Origin: Hymenobacter latericoloratus
GTDB lineage: Bacteria > Bacteroidota > Bacteroidia > Cytophagales > Hymenobacteraceae
Length of the DNA stretch: 64,000 nucleotides
Direction: 5' to 3'
NCBI RefSeq assembly: GCF_014199535.1
Contig: NZ_JACHNV010000001.1
Coordinates: 1,054,001 to 1,118,000, forward strand
Each line of letters begins with the position of its first letter. Within the stretch, counting starts at the first letter, position 1. The notes under the pieces are model-generated. The model saw only the letters and a list, made by a program, of their open reading frames with translations. It was not told where the DNA came from and ran no database searches. Shown in pieces: positions 8,063 through 17,267 of this stretch. Made by a program: the position numbers and the translations under genes.

Positions 8063-9628
8063 TTAGCGGTCCCAGAAGATTTTTTCCGTCGTGATGTTCG
8101 GCTGCGTCTTGGGCGCGTTAACGTTGGTCAGCAGATCATTCAGGCGGTAGGGCAGACGCACTGGAAACGCACCGGTTTGGGTTGTCTGCGGGTCATTATC
8201 GGTGTCCGCAAACGGAACCGCTGGGAAGCCAGTCCGGCGGTAGTCGGTGTACACATCAATGCCGGTACCGAAATTGGCGACGTACTTTTCCGTCATGATG
8301 ATGTTCAGTTTCTCACTGGCGGAACCGGCATCATAGCGGGTTAGGACGGCCGTACGGTAAGAATCAACTGCGTCCTTGCCAATTGTGGGGCTACCGTCGG
8401 CGGCGGCAATGGCATTCACCTTGTTGAAGGCAGCATTAAGGGCGTCGCTCAGAGCCACACGGGCAGCGGCAGCGTTGTTGAGTACAGTTAACTGAACCTC
8501 GGCCTCAATGAATTTACGGCTAAAGAAAGTAATGAAGCGCTGTGCCACTACACCTTTACCTGAGGCACCGGTAGCCGTTCCACCACGGTTATCATCGTAG
8601 CGCCCTCCTACGGGGTAGAGGCCTTGCAGCGTACGCAGGTTGGTGGTGTTGGCGCTGGCCTGTGGCCCAATGCTGCCAAAGCGCACCGAAACAAAGCGGC
8701 CATCTTGGTAATCAGCCGTGGAAAGCGCTGCCGTAGAGTTGTACTGGTTGAAGAAGTAGTATGGAATACGTGGGTCGGTATTCTTCTTCAGCAAATCGTA
8801 GAAGTACGGGTTGACGTTGTTCTCACGTGAGGAAGCCACGTAATCGCCTTGGAAGCCAGGATTGCGGTTTTCGGGCGAAGCAGCGGATGTATTGTACCGG
8901 AACTCAAAATCGTCGGCCTCCGTGATAAGGTCAGCCGTCAGCAGCGGCGTTACGTCAGCGCTGACGTCGCGGGTTAGCCTTACCTGGTTGTAAAGCTTTA
9001 GCTTAAGCGTGTTAGCCAAGCGGATCCACTTCGTGCTGTTACCCCCGTAAATGAGATCATCAGTGGAAGGATTACGACTTGAGTCCGTACGCTTCAGGTT
9101 GGTGATACCGGCATCGATAAGACGAAACAGGTCGGCATAGATAGCTGCGTCGTCGTCGAACTTAGGATCCGGATTCTGAAGCCCCAGCAGAGCTTCTGAG
9201 TAGGGAATATCACCCCACATATCCACCATCTCGCTAAAGATATACGCCTTCTGAATTTGGGCGATACCCACGTAGGACCAAGCACCTGATGCAGTGGCGC
9301 GGCTAATGACCTGCTCATTATTTTCCAAAGCACTGGTGTAAAGGCCCAGCCATTGGTTGTTGAACGTGGTGCCGTCGAGGCTGAAGGAGCCTACCCGGAA
9401 ATTTACCAATTGCTGCATGATAGCCGAGGCCGGTTGGCTGAGGCCCTGCACGCTATTGCCCAGGTAAGTTGCCATAGCTGCCTGCGTGGTAGGCATCAGC
9501 AAGGTGACGGGAACGTCCACCGGATTGATAGGGTCGGTGTTAACGTCAAGAAAGGTGTCGCAACCGGTCAGACCACCCACCAGGACAAGCGCCATAGCCA
9601 GTGTTACCGGAATCTTCGTTATTTTCAT
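8063..9628 (-). CDS. SusD/RagB-family lipoprotein (SusD-like group 2)
   Basis: 521 residues with lipobox Cys23 (GGLTGCDTFLDVNTDP). The sequence follows the second SusD family: NVNTDP-like start, AMATYLGNSVQGLSQPASAIMQQL near residue 60, IAQIQKAYIFSEMVDMWGDIPYSEAL near 120-145, and DVYTDYRRTGFPAV near the C-terminus. It differs from the RagB-type partner encoded at 2653 in both ends and in length. It begins 28 bp after the end of the upstream SusC and should form a surface lid on that transporter. In related pairs the ligand is often a peptide or non-starch glycan; nothing here fixes it. Confidence 0.93.
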   Translation of the reverse strand: MKITKIPVTLAMALVLVGGLTGCDTFLDVNTDPINPVDVPVTLLMPTTQAAMATYLGNSVQGLSQPASAIMQQLVNFRVGSFSLDGTTFNNQWLGLYTSALENNEQVISRATASGAWSYVGIAQIQKAYIFSEMVDMWGDIPYSEALLGLQNPDPKFDDDAAIYADLFRLIDAGITNLKRTDSSRNPSTDDLIYGGNSTKWIRLANTLKLKLYNQVRLTRDVSADVTPLLTADLITEADDFEFRYNTSAASPENRNPGFQGDYVASSRENNVNPYFYDLLKKNTDPRIPYYFFNQYNSTAALSTADYQDGRFVSVRFGSIGPQASANTTNLRTLQGLYPVGGRYDDNRGGTATGASGKGVVAQRFITFFSRKFIEAEVQLTVLNNAAAARVALSDALNAAFNKVNAIAAADGSPTIGKDAVDSYRTAVLTRYDAGSASEKLNIIMTEKYVANFGTGIDVYTDYRRTGFPAVPFADTDNDPQTTQTGAFPVRLPYRLNDLLTNVNAPKTQPNITTEKIFWDR

Positions 9629-9656
9629 GGAATGTGCGATTAGATGCGGTTGGAAC

Positions 9657-12600
9657 TTAGAAATTCACCCGCAGGTTCACTCCGTAACGACGGGACGTAG
9701 GAGCGTTGGTGTACTCGAAACCTTGGGCGTTGGAAGCGCCATAGGTGTTGGTTTCGGGGTCGAAGTTGGAATGCTTCGGCACGTTCGGCGAGAACCACCA
9801 CAGGTTGCGACCCGAGAGGCTCAACGTTACGCCGCGGAAGGGTGTTTTTTCCAGAATAGAAGTGGGCAAGCTATAGCCCAAGGTTACTTCCCGTAGGCGT
9901 ACTGTCGTGCCATCATATACCGAAAACTCTGAAGGACCGCTCAGCGCAGCTGAGCCCGTCCCGAAGTAATAGTCGTTCAGGGTGATAGCCGTAACGTTGC
10001 GGATGGTGCTGCCATCCTGAGCTAGGGTAGGCTGCTGCGTATTCGGGTTGCCATACACGCCGTCAATGACCAGGGTCTTCTCCCGATCCTCCGTGTCTTG
10101 GGTTACGCCCCGGCCCATCAGGGACGCTAGGGTAGTGGAATATACGTCGCCGCCTTTACGGAAGTCAATCACGCCCTCGAGGGTAAGGCCCTTGTAAGTG
10201 AACGTGTTTGTGAAACCGAAGATGTAATCAGGGTTGGGGTTGCCAATGATTCCTGGGGTCAAGCTGCGGATGATCGTGCCGTTTGCAGCATTAATCAGCA
10301 CTTTGCCCGACTGAGGGTCGCGTGCGGCGACCGACCCCAAGATCTGACCGTAGGGCTGGCCCGGACGGTGCACCGCCTGGGGGTCGGAGAAGAAGTTACC
10401 GCCCAGCAATACCTGTTCCGTACCTTCCCGCAATTCCTCGATGATGTTGCGGTTGCGGGTGAAGGTGGTGAAACTGGTCCAGCGGAAGCCACCGGCATCC
10501 ACCGGAATCAGGGTCAGCGTACCTTCAAAGCCCTTGTTGGAAATCTCTCCGAAGTTCGTCACGTACGACGTGAAGCCTGTGGCGTAAGCCAAGGGCACGT
10601 TGGATATCTGGGAGGTAGAGCGCTTATCGTAGTAGGTGGCGCTGAGCACAACCCGATCCTTGAAGAAATTCAGGTCTGTACCAAATTCCAGTTCTTTAGA
10701 GAATTCTGGCTGCAGATCCAAGTTACCAATGGCCCCGCTGATGGCCGCACCGGGCAGGCCGTTGAACGGGAAGCCCGTGCCGCCAGCGTTGTTACCAAAG
10801 AAGGGATTGAGGCCGAAGCGGTTATTGATAACGTAAGGTGAGGCATCCTTGCCGGCCTTGGCAAAGCCAGCACGCACTTTACCTAAGTTCAATACATTAG
10901 ATTCAATGCCGAAAGCTTCGGTAAAGATAAGTGAGGCACTAACGCTGGGATAGAAGAAGCTCCGGTTGTTCTTGGACAGCGTAGAAGTAAATTCGTTTCT
11001 GGCTGTACCGTTGAGGTAGAAGAAGTCCTTGTAACCCAGGGTCACGTCGGCTAACACCCCAGCCAAGCGGCGTTTAGTAATAGCCGAGCCATTCTGCGCT
11101 ACTTTAGTTGTGTTGGTGATGTCGTCGATGTCGAACGTAATATAGTTAGAGCCGACAACAGAGGAGGCTTCAAACTTACGCTGGTTAGCATTCGCGCCCA
11201 CAATAGCTTTCAGGCTGATGTCCTCTGTGAGGTCCCGATTGGCCGTGAGCAATGCCGTTCCCTCCAGTTCGGTGTTGCGAATGTAATCCTGAATGATTTC
11301 GCCCAAGCCGCCGGCCCCTACCGAGCCCGGCCGCAGCACAGAGCGGCGGTTGTCGGTGTAGGTGTTCAATCCTCCGACAAAGCTGGCAGAAAGCCAATTG
11401 GTGATATCGTAGCTTAGGTTAAGGCTGTTAACCACGCGGTCCACGCGCGAAGTGTAACTGTTGTACCGAGTAGACCAATAGGGGTTATCAGCCTGGCCGG
11501 TAAGCCATGCAAACTGCGAAGCACGCGTAAGCGGGTTCTCATAGGGTAAACCCGTGAGGTCCATGTTGCGCGGGATGAACATCATCCGGCCGAAAGCCGA
11601 AGCATTACCAATGGCGTTGTTAGCTCCAAGCTGCGGACCTTGCTGGTCGGTGTTCGAATATGTGATGTTAGCCCCGATACGCAGCTTGCTGAACTGCCCC
11701 GAACCACCTGCACTCAAGCTGGTACGGTTAAACTTCGACTCCGGAATCATCCCCTTCTGGTCGGAGCGCGAAAGCACTGCCCCAAACGTAGTGTTCTCGC
11801 CGGTGCCGGAAACGTTGATGGAGTTTTCGTACAGGCTACCTGTATTAAAGAAGTCCTTAACGTTATTCTCGAACGCTTTGTAAGGATAGCGTGCTCCTTG
11901 GAACTCAGGGAAGGCAGCAATTCCACTTAGGGGGTGGAGCACATCAACCGGGGCTTGAGCGCTGCCGAAGGCCGGGCCCCATGACCCGTTAGCTGCTGAG
12001 TAAACGAAGTTTGCCCCTGACCCATACTTATTCTGATAGTCAGGCAGGTTAGCTACCTTCTCAACGGAATATGAGGTGTTGTATCCCACCCGGATGCCCT
12101 TGTCGCCACGCTTACCAGAACCCGTTTTTGTCGTGATAACAATAACGCCGTTGGCGGCACGGTTACCGTAAAGAGCGGCGGCAGCCATACCCTTGAGCAC
12201 GTTCACCGACTCAATGTTGTTAGGGTCAATGTCAGCTGCCCGGTTAGAATACGACGAGCCGCGGGTGAGGCTGTTATCAGAGTTGGTCTGCTGGTTGTCG
12301 TAGGGTACACCATCAACAATGAACAGAGGCTGGTTGTCACCGTTAAGGGAAGAGCTGCCGCGAATTGTGATGCGAGTAGCAGAACCCGGAGCTCCGTTGG
12401 CGCCCACAATGTTTACCCCAGCTACTTTCCCCTGGAGCGTCCGCAGCACGTCGGGCTCCGACTTTTGCACTACCTGCTGGCTTTTTACCTCAGCAACGGC
12501 GTAACCCAGGGCGCGCGACTCGCGCTGGATACCCAAAGCCGTTACTACTACCTCGCTCAGCTGTTTAGTATCAGCAGCGAGCCCCACATTGATTTGCGTA

Positions 12601-12866
12601 TCGGTACCAATGGGGCGTTCTACCGTAATAAACCCAATGGAGCTGAAAACCAAAGTGCCGTCTCCGGCAGGTACAGTCAGTGTGTACGTACCGTCGGAGT
12701 TGGTTGAAATACCGTTGTTGCTACCCTTCAGCAGCACGGTTACCCCCGGCAAGCCTTCGCCTGTCGTGCGGTCCGTTACTCGGCCGGAAACACTCCGAGT
12801 TTGGGCTACCCCCTGAACGACACTTAGTGCCGCCAAAGGCAGACCCATGAGTAAGGATTTTCTCAT
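9657..12866 (-). CDS. SusC/RagA-family TonB-linked outer-membrane transporter
   Basis: 1069 residues, the longest of the four SusC proteins here. After the signal peptide come a carboxypeptidase-D-like domain (RSVSGRVTDRTTGEGLPGVT, about 23-100), a plug starting VVVTALGIQRESRALGYAV, and the signature VLKGMAAAALYGNRAANGVI. The ALGI..R..A variant of the plug start is typical of SusC proteins paired with group-2 SusD partners, which agrees with the gene downstream. The barrel ends YGVNLRVNF. First gene of a three-gene operon (SusC, SusD, lipoprotein). A GGAAC / GTTCC hairpin lies in the leader at 12906-12922 and an operator-like palindrome at 12970-12995. Confidence 0.95.
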   Translation of the reverse strand: MRKSLLMGLPLAALSVVQGVAQTRSVSGRVTDRTTGEGLPGVTVLLKGSNNGISTNSDGTYTLTVPAGDGTLVFSSIGFITVERPIGTDTQINVGLAADTKQLSEVVVTALGIQRESRALGYAVAEVKSQQVVQKSEPDVLRTLQGKVAGVNIVGANGAPGSATRITIRGSSSLNGDNQPLFIVDGVPYDNQQTNSDNSLTRGSSYSNRAADIDPNNIESVNVLKGMAAAALYGNRAANGVIVITTKTGSGKRGDKGIRVGYNTSYSVEKVANLPDYQNKYGSGANFVYSAANGSWGPAFGSAQAPVDVLHPLSGIAAFPEFQGARYPYKAFENNVKDFFNTGSLYENSINVSGTGENTTFGAVLSRSDQKGMIPESKFNRTSLSAGGSGQFSKLRIGANITYSNTDQQGPQLGANNAIGNASAFGRMMFIPRNMDLTGLPYENPLTRASQFAWLTGQADNPYWSTRYNSYTSRVDRVVNSLNLSYDITNWLSASFVGGLNTYTDNRRSVLRPGSVGAGGLGEIIQDYIRNTELEGTALLTANRDLTEDISLKAIVGANANQRKFEASSVVGSNYITFDIDDITNTTKVAQNGSAITKRRLAGVLADVTLGYKDFFYLNGTARNEFTSTLSKNNRSFFYPSVSASLIFTEAFGIESNVLNLGKVRAGFAKAGKDASPYVINNRFGLNPFFGNNAGGTGFPFNGLPGAAISGAIGNLDLQPEFSKELEFGTDLNFFKDRVVLSATYYDKRSTSQISNVPLAYATGFTSYVTNFGEISNKGFEGTLTLIPVDAGGFRWTSFTTFTRNRNIIEELREGTEQVLLGGNFFSDPQAVHRPGQPYGQILGSVAARDPQSGKVLINAANGTIIRSLTPGIIGNPNPDYIFGFTNTFTYKGLTLEGVIDFRKGGDVYSTTLASLMGRGVTQDTEDREKTLVIDGVYGNPNTQQPTLAQDGSTIRNVTAITLNDYYFGTGSAALSGPSEFSVYDGTTVRLREVTLGYSLPTSILEKTPFRGVTLSLSGRNLWWFSPNVPKHSNFDPETNTYGASNAQGFEYTNAPTSRRYGVNLRVNF

Positions 12867-12969
12867 GGAAAAGAAAAAAGATAAAGGTGAAAATGCGCGG
12901 TTTCAGGAACAAGTACCGTTCCGCGCTTAAAAATAAGCAGAGTTTATTGAAATATGTGTCTTAAAACAG

Positions 12970-12995
12970 TTTTGACACTATTAATAATGTCAAAA
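12970..12995. promoter_or_regulatory. Operator-like palindrome upstream of the minus-strand SusC
   Basis: Perfect 8-bp arms TTTTGACA (12970-12977) and TGTCAAAA (12988-12995) around a 10-bp AT-only-but-one spacer. Total length 26 bp fits a dimeric helix-turn-helix protein. It lies about 105 bp before the SusC start codon at 12866, in the AT-rich gap. No regulator gene is adjacent. Confidence 0.4.
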
Positions 12996-14128
12996 ACCTC
13001 TTTAGTCTCCGCTATATGCTATAGCTAGTAGCAGGCAATAGTTTTAAAGATGTATATCAGCTATATAGAATTTATAGGTGTATGTAGTTTTTGATGTAAA
13101 TGTGATTAATATAATCGTGATTTGATTAAAATAATTATATTACATAAGGCTTTGTATTGTGTTGTTAGCAATATCAAAATCAATCTGGATCCTATGAGTT
13201 AACATCAGTACTATTGTTTGCGGTGGCTCCCCTGCTTCGAACTGGCAAGTGTATTCTCGTAGATAAGATTTGTACTTAATAAAGAGGGGTTTTAGGGTTA
13301 GTTAGCTATATCAGATAAGCAATTGGATAATGTATTCTGATGTATATAGCTAATTAGAAGTGTGTTAGCATTATGTTGGTGTTTGCTTTCTCTAGTCTCT
13401 GTGAGCTATGTAATATTTGGTATTGTCAAGTGACGTCAGTTGGTGCTATGCAATCAGATAAAATTTCAGAGCAATAAGGGCCAGCAAATCAACGCTTCAT
13501 ACCAGATCCGTTTGCGCAAGAGTAATAGAAATTGGATATATAGGTGTCTGTAAACGGAACCGTAATCATCCGTCTAAAGCCAGACTCAGGAGTCTTACTA
13601 TACAGGTTGGGCCTAAAAAATGCAACAGATAACACAGCGTACTGTAGCTGAACTGTTGATTGCTTCCAAGCTGGGGCTTTTACATCCTATTTAACTGCTA
13701 GGTGATATAAAAGTGTGGAATAATTACACGATATATTATTTGCTAGAATTTCCAGCAGTTTCCGCTACGGGTCTCTTTTTGCAATTAGCTCAGGCGGCCC
13801 CTTGTGCTGCTTTGGCATAAGCCCACAACTATGGAGCTAAGCTTGGCCGAACAAGTAGGTTCAGCCGGACAGTAACTTTCACCGCAACAGCACAATGGCT
13901 GGAGGAATGTAGTTAGGCGGACTTGATAACTCACCGGAATAGATGCGCCCAAACCCACTGATGGCATCAGTGAATTTGGGGCATAAAATGGATTGTGGAG
14001 CCAACAGTAGAAAAGCACTTGATAACTCTACTCACGCCACGGCTAGTGGGAGGCTATAGGGTAGGGTAGGATACCCCTGCTTTTTAAACTGATTGAATTT
14101 TTAATGTATAGAGCAGATTCTTGTCATG

Positions 14129-14157
14129 TTGGCAAAGAAACAATTCGTTTATTTACG
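14129..14157 (+). promoter_or_regulatory. Possible Bacteroidota promoter of the plus-strand SusC
   Basis: TTG at 14129-14131 and TATTTACG at 14150-14157 with an 18-bp spacer; the second box matches TAnnTTTG at six of eight positions. It ends 33 bp before the ATG at 14191. Spacing is right but the match is incomplete. Confidence 0.3.
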
Positions 14158-14190
14158 GCATCGTAAGTTCATTCTAACATTTTCACTCAC

Positions 14191-17100
14191 ATGCGCAAAA
14201 CAATACTTTCTGCGCTTCTGAGCGCGCCCATCCTGTTGCAGCAGGCCGCCGCCCAGAACCGCGAAATCTCCGGGCGTGTTACTGATGCCTCTAATGGCCA
14301 GGGACTTCCGGGGGTTACTGTTCTCGTGAAAGGCACCACTATTGGTGCTTCAACCAACGCTGATGGCGGGTTTACCATAAGTGTGCCCGCTTCCGCCACT
14401 ACGCTGGTTTTTAGCTCGGTTGGCTACGCTGGTATTGAGCGTGCGATTGGTACCAGTTCTACGTTCAACGTAAGCCTAGGATCCAGCACCCGCAATCTGG
14501 ATGAGGTAGTTGTAACGGGTCTGGCTACCTCGGTTAAGCGTTCAAACCTAGCTAACGCTATTACAACCATTTCTGCCAAAGAATTGGTTGGTAGCACCCG
14601 CCCGGTTACCGTTGATGCCGCTTTGAGTGGTAAGGTAGTAGGGGCTAACATTGCCCAGACTAGCGGAGCGCCCGGTGGCGGTTTATCAGTTCAGTTGCGG
14701 GGTATTTCCACTATTAACGGTTCTTCGCAGCCTCTGTATATCATTGATGGCGTGTATGCCGTTAATGCGGAAGTTGGCAACGGAGCGGGAGCTGCCGCCT
14801 TTACGGGAGCCGCTGCCGGAACTGGTCGTACTACGCAGGATAATGGTATTAACCGCCTTTCCGACCTCAACCCCAATGACATTGAGAGCATTGAGATTCT
14901 GAAAGGCCCTAGCGCCGCCGCTATCTACGGCACACGGGCTAACGCAGGGGTAGTAATTATCAAAACCAAGCGCGGGGCTGCGGGCAAAACCCGGATAAGC
15001 TTCAATCAGGACCTTGGTTTTGCCAAAGCATGGCGCCTGTTGGGCAAAGAAGACTGGACGCCGGCCAAAATTGACACTTACTACGCTTATCCCTCCAACG
15101 CAACTGCAGCTCAGATTGCCGCCGTTGATGCTACCCGGGCAGCTGAAAAAGCGAAACTGGCTACAGCGCAGGCGGCTGGTAACATATACGACTACGAGAA
15201 GGAAATTTACGGCAATACGGCCTTCCTACGTAATACTGGCTTAAGCATCTCCGGTGGTGATGAGCGCACAAAGTTTTTCGTGTCAGGCTCAACCACCAAC
15301 GAAGAAGGCATTGTAAAGCGCACAGGCTTCGAGCGACACTCCATCCGGGCCAACGTAGATCATAAGATCGGGAAACGAATTGATTTGGGCGTAAGCGCCA
15401 ACTACATCAATTCTATGAACCGGCGTGGTTTTACCGGTAATGACAACCGGGGCATTGCTCTGGGCTATACACTGGCATACATTCCTAGCTACGCACAATT
15501 GCACAAAAACGAGTTGGGTCAGTTCCCTGATTCGGAATACACCGGTGACAACCCCCTCGCAGTAGTTGAGCGGGCCATCAACGAGGAAACAACCAACCGT
15601 TATGTGCAAACGGCAAACCTGACGGTAAGACTTATTGACACGGAAGCATCGTCCCTGCGATTTGCAGCGCAAGGCGGGGTTGATTTTTCCAGCAGCAATG
15701 CCTTGCTGGCTTTGCCCTCTGATCTGCAGTCGCAACGTAGCCTGGCACTACCAGGAGCTGCCCGGGTAGCCAAAAACCAGTTTTTCAACTCGAACCTGCA
15801 GGGGTTCCTGATTTATGATTGGAAGCTGGGCGACGCGGTAAACCTGACTTCTCAGGTAGGTACGGTGAGGCTAGGTCAAAAAACGAATCTTACGTTCAAC
15901 CAAGGCCAAAACCTGTCCCCTGGCCCGCCTTACACCCCCAACCGCGGAACCGTAACTACGCAGGAAACCGTCATTACGGAAGAAGCGGATTTGGGCTTTG
16001 TGGCCCAGCAGGAAGCTAACTTCCGTGACCAGATTATTGCCACGGCGGGTATTCGCTTTGACAAGTCAAACCGTAATGGCAACCCGGACAAGTACTACGC
16101 TTTCCCCAAAGCGTCATTAGCCGTCAACATTGCCAAGTTTGGTTTCTGGTCGCTGGAAACCATGAACCTGTTGAAACTGCGAGCTGCTTACGGCGAAACC
16201 GGTGGCCCGGCCTTCTTCGGTGCCCTTTATTCGCCCCTGACTGCTACTTCAACTGGTGGTCGCCCGGGCCTGCTGACTTCTACTTTGCTGGGTAATCCGG
16301 ATATCAAGCCGGAAACTGCTTCGGAATTGGAGTTGGGTATTGACCTGGGATTCCTAGACAACCGGATTGCGCTGGAAGCCTCGGTGTACAACAAAAAAGT
16401 ATTTAACCTGGTAAATACGTATGCGTTGGCGCCATCAACTGGCCTGACGTCCATCCGGGCGTACAACATCGGCGACCTGCGTAACCAAGGACTGGAGCTC
16501 GCGCTGAATGTCAACCCGGTTCGCAGTAACCTCATCAACTGGAATTCCTCTACGCAGTTCTGGCTGAACCGCACCGAGGTAACGAAGCTGTATGATACCC
16601 CGCTAGTAGTGCCTCCTTTCAACACTGGGTCGGGCTTTGGGGCGACGTTTGGGCGTAACGTATTCGTGGAAGGAGAATCACCTTCGCGTTGGTTTGGTAC
16701 CCCTAACGATCCGAATAGCCCCAACTTCAGCGGGCTGACGCGCTACGAGGATGCGCAGCCGAGGTTCCAAATGTCGTTCCTCAACTCATTTACCATTGCT
16801 CGTAATCTGGAGCTTTCCTTCCTGCTGCACTGGAAAAAAGACGGCTACAACAGCAACCTGAGCCGCTTGTTGAAAGACGAGGGCGGCACGACCGAGGACT
16901 GGAGCAGCCCAAGCCCCGAGTCGGGTGTTCCCAATGGCATCTATCGCCAAGGGCTAAGTGCTCGTGAATTCATCCAGAATTCAGGCTACGTTCGCCTGCG
17001 GGAGGCTTCTGTTTACTACTCCCTGCCCGCTAGCATCCGCACCGCCCTGTTTAAGGAATATGTGCAAAACATTCGGTTTGGTGTATCCGGGAACAATTTG

Positions 17101-17235
17101 ATTACCTGGACTGATTATGTAGGCTACGATCCAGAGGTGTCCAACTTCGGTGCCACGTCCAACTTCGCGCAAGTAGATGTAGCTGGCTACCCAAGCACGC
17201 GCCGGATCTTCTTTCATATCAACCTTGATTTCTAA
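14191..17235 (+). CDS. SusC/RagA-family TonB-linked outer-membrane transporter
   Basis: 1014 residues: signal peptide (MRKTILSALLSAPILLQQAAAQ), carboxypeptidase-D-like domain (REISGRVTDASNGQGLPGVT), plug starting VVVTGLATSVKRSNLANAI, the signature ILKGPSAAAIYGTRANAGVV, and a barrel ending IFFHINLDF. The variant GTRANAGVV and the insertion of about 20 residues (GAGAAAFTGAAAGTGRTTQD) before the signature set it apart from the two minus-strand SusC proteins, so this is a different transporter subtype, not a recent duplicate. It is transcribed away from the minus-strand operons across the AT-rich gap and is followed after 32 bp by its SusD. Confidence 0.95.
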   Translation: MRKTILSALLSAPILLQQAAAQNREISGRVTDASNGQGLPGVTVLVKGTTIGASTNADGGFTISVPASATTLVFSSVGYAGIERAIGTSSTFNVSLGSSTRNLDEVVVTGLATSVKRSNLANAITTISAKELVGSTRPVTVDAALSGKVVGANIAQTSGAPGGGLSVQLRGISTINGSSQPLYIIDGVYAVNAEVGNGAGAAAFTGAAAGTGRTTQDNGINRLSDLNPNDIESIEILKGPSAAAIYGTRANAGVVIIKTKRGAAGKTRISFNQDLGFAKAWRLLGKEDWTPAKIDTYYAYPSNATAAQIAAVDATRAAEKAKLATAQAAGNIYDYEKEIYGNTAFLRNTGLSISGGDERTKFFVSGSTTNEEGIVKRTGFERHSIRANVDHKIGKRIDLGVSANYINSMNRRGFTGNDNRGIALGYTLAYIPSYAQLHKNELGQFPDSEYTGDNPLAVVERAINEETTNRYVQTANLTVRLIDTEASSLRFAAQGGVDFSSSNALLALPSDLQSQRSLALPGAARVAKNQFFNSNLQGFLIYDWKLGDAVNLTSQVGTVRLGQKTNLTFNQGQNLSPGPPYTPNRGTVTTQETVITEEADLGFVAQQEANFRDQIIATAGIRFDKSNRNGNPDKYYAFPKASLAVNIAKFGFWSLETMNLLKLRAAYGETGGPAFFGALYSPLTATSTGGRPGLLTSTLLGNPDIKPETASELELGIDLGFLDNRIALEASVYNKKVFNLVNTYALAPSTGLTSIRAYNIGDLRNQGLELALNVNPVRSNLINWNSSTQFWLNRTEVTKLYDTPLVVPPFNTGSGFGATFGRNVFVEGESPSRWFGTPNDPNSPNFSGLTRYEDAQPRFQMSFLNSFTIARNLELSFLLHWKKDGYNSNLSRLLKDEGGTTEDWSSPSPESGVPNGIYRQGLSAREFIQNSGYVRLREASVYYSLPASIRTALFKEYVQNIRFGVSGNNLITWTDYVGYDPEVSNFGATSNFAQVDVAGYPSTRRIFFHINLDF

Positions 17236-17267
17236 GGGTTTCTCACCTCATTTTGACACTCAATCTC

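Larger units (their letters stand above)
12867..14190. other. AT-rich gene-free region between divergent SusC operons
   Basis: 1324 bp without a credible gene and clearly lower in GC than the flanks. It separates the starts of two divergent SusC genes and must hold both promoters. It contains repeated AGCTATAT words on either strand (13059-13068, 13304-13312, 13344-13351 and a related GCTATAT at 13011), an 8-bp-arm palindrome at 12970-12995 and a repeated ACTTGATAACTC (about 13920 and 14018). No transposase remnant was recognised. Confidence 0.6.

Noticed and set aside
13785..14018. 77-codon minus-strand frame in the AT-rich gap
   Set aside because: Cys-rich random-looking sequence, no family resemblance, no promoter or terminator.
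13920..14030. ACTTGATAACTC direct repeat as an insertion-element footprint
   Set aside because: Two 12-nt copies about 100 bp apart with nothing between them resembling a mobile element; chance is likely in AT-rich DNA.
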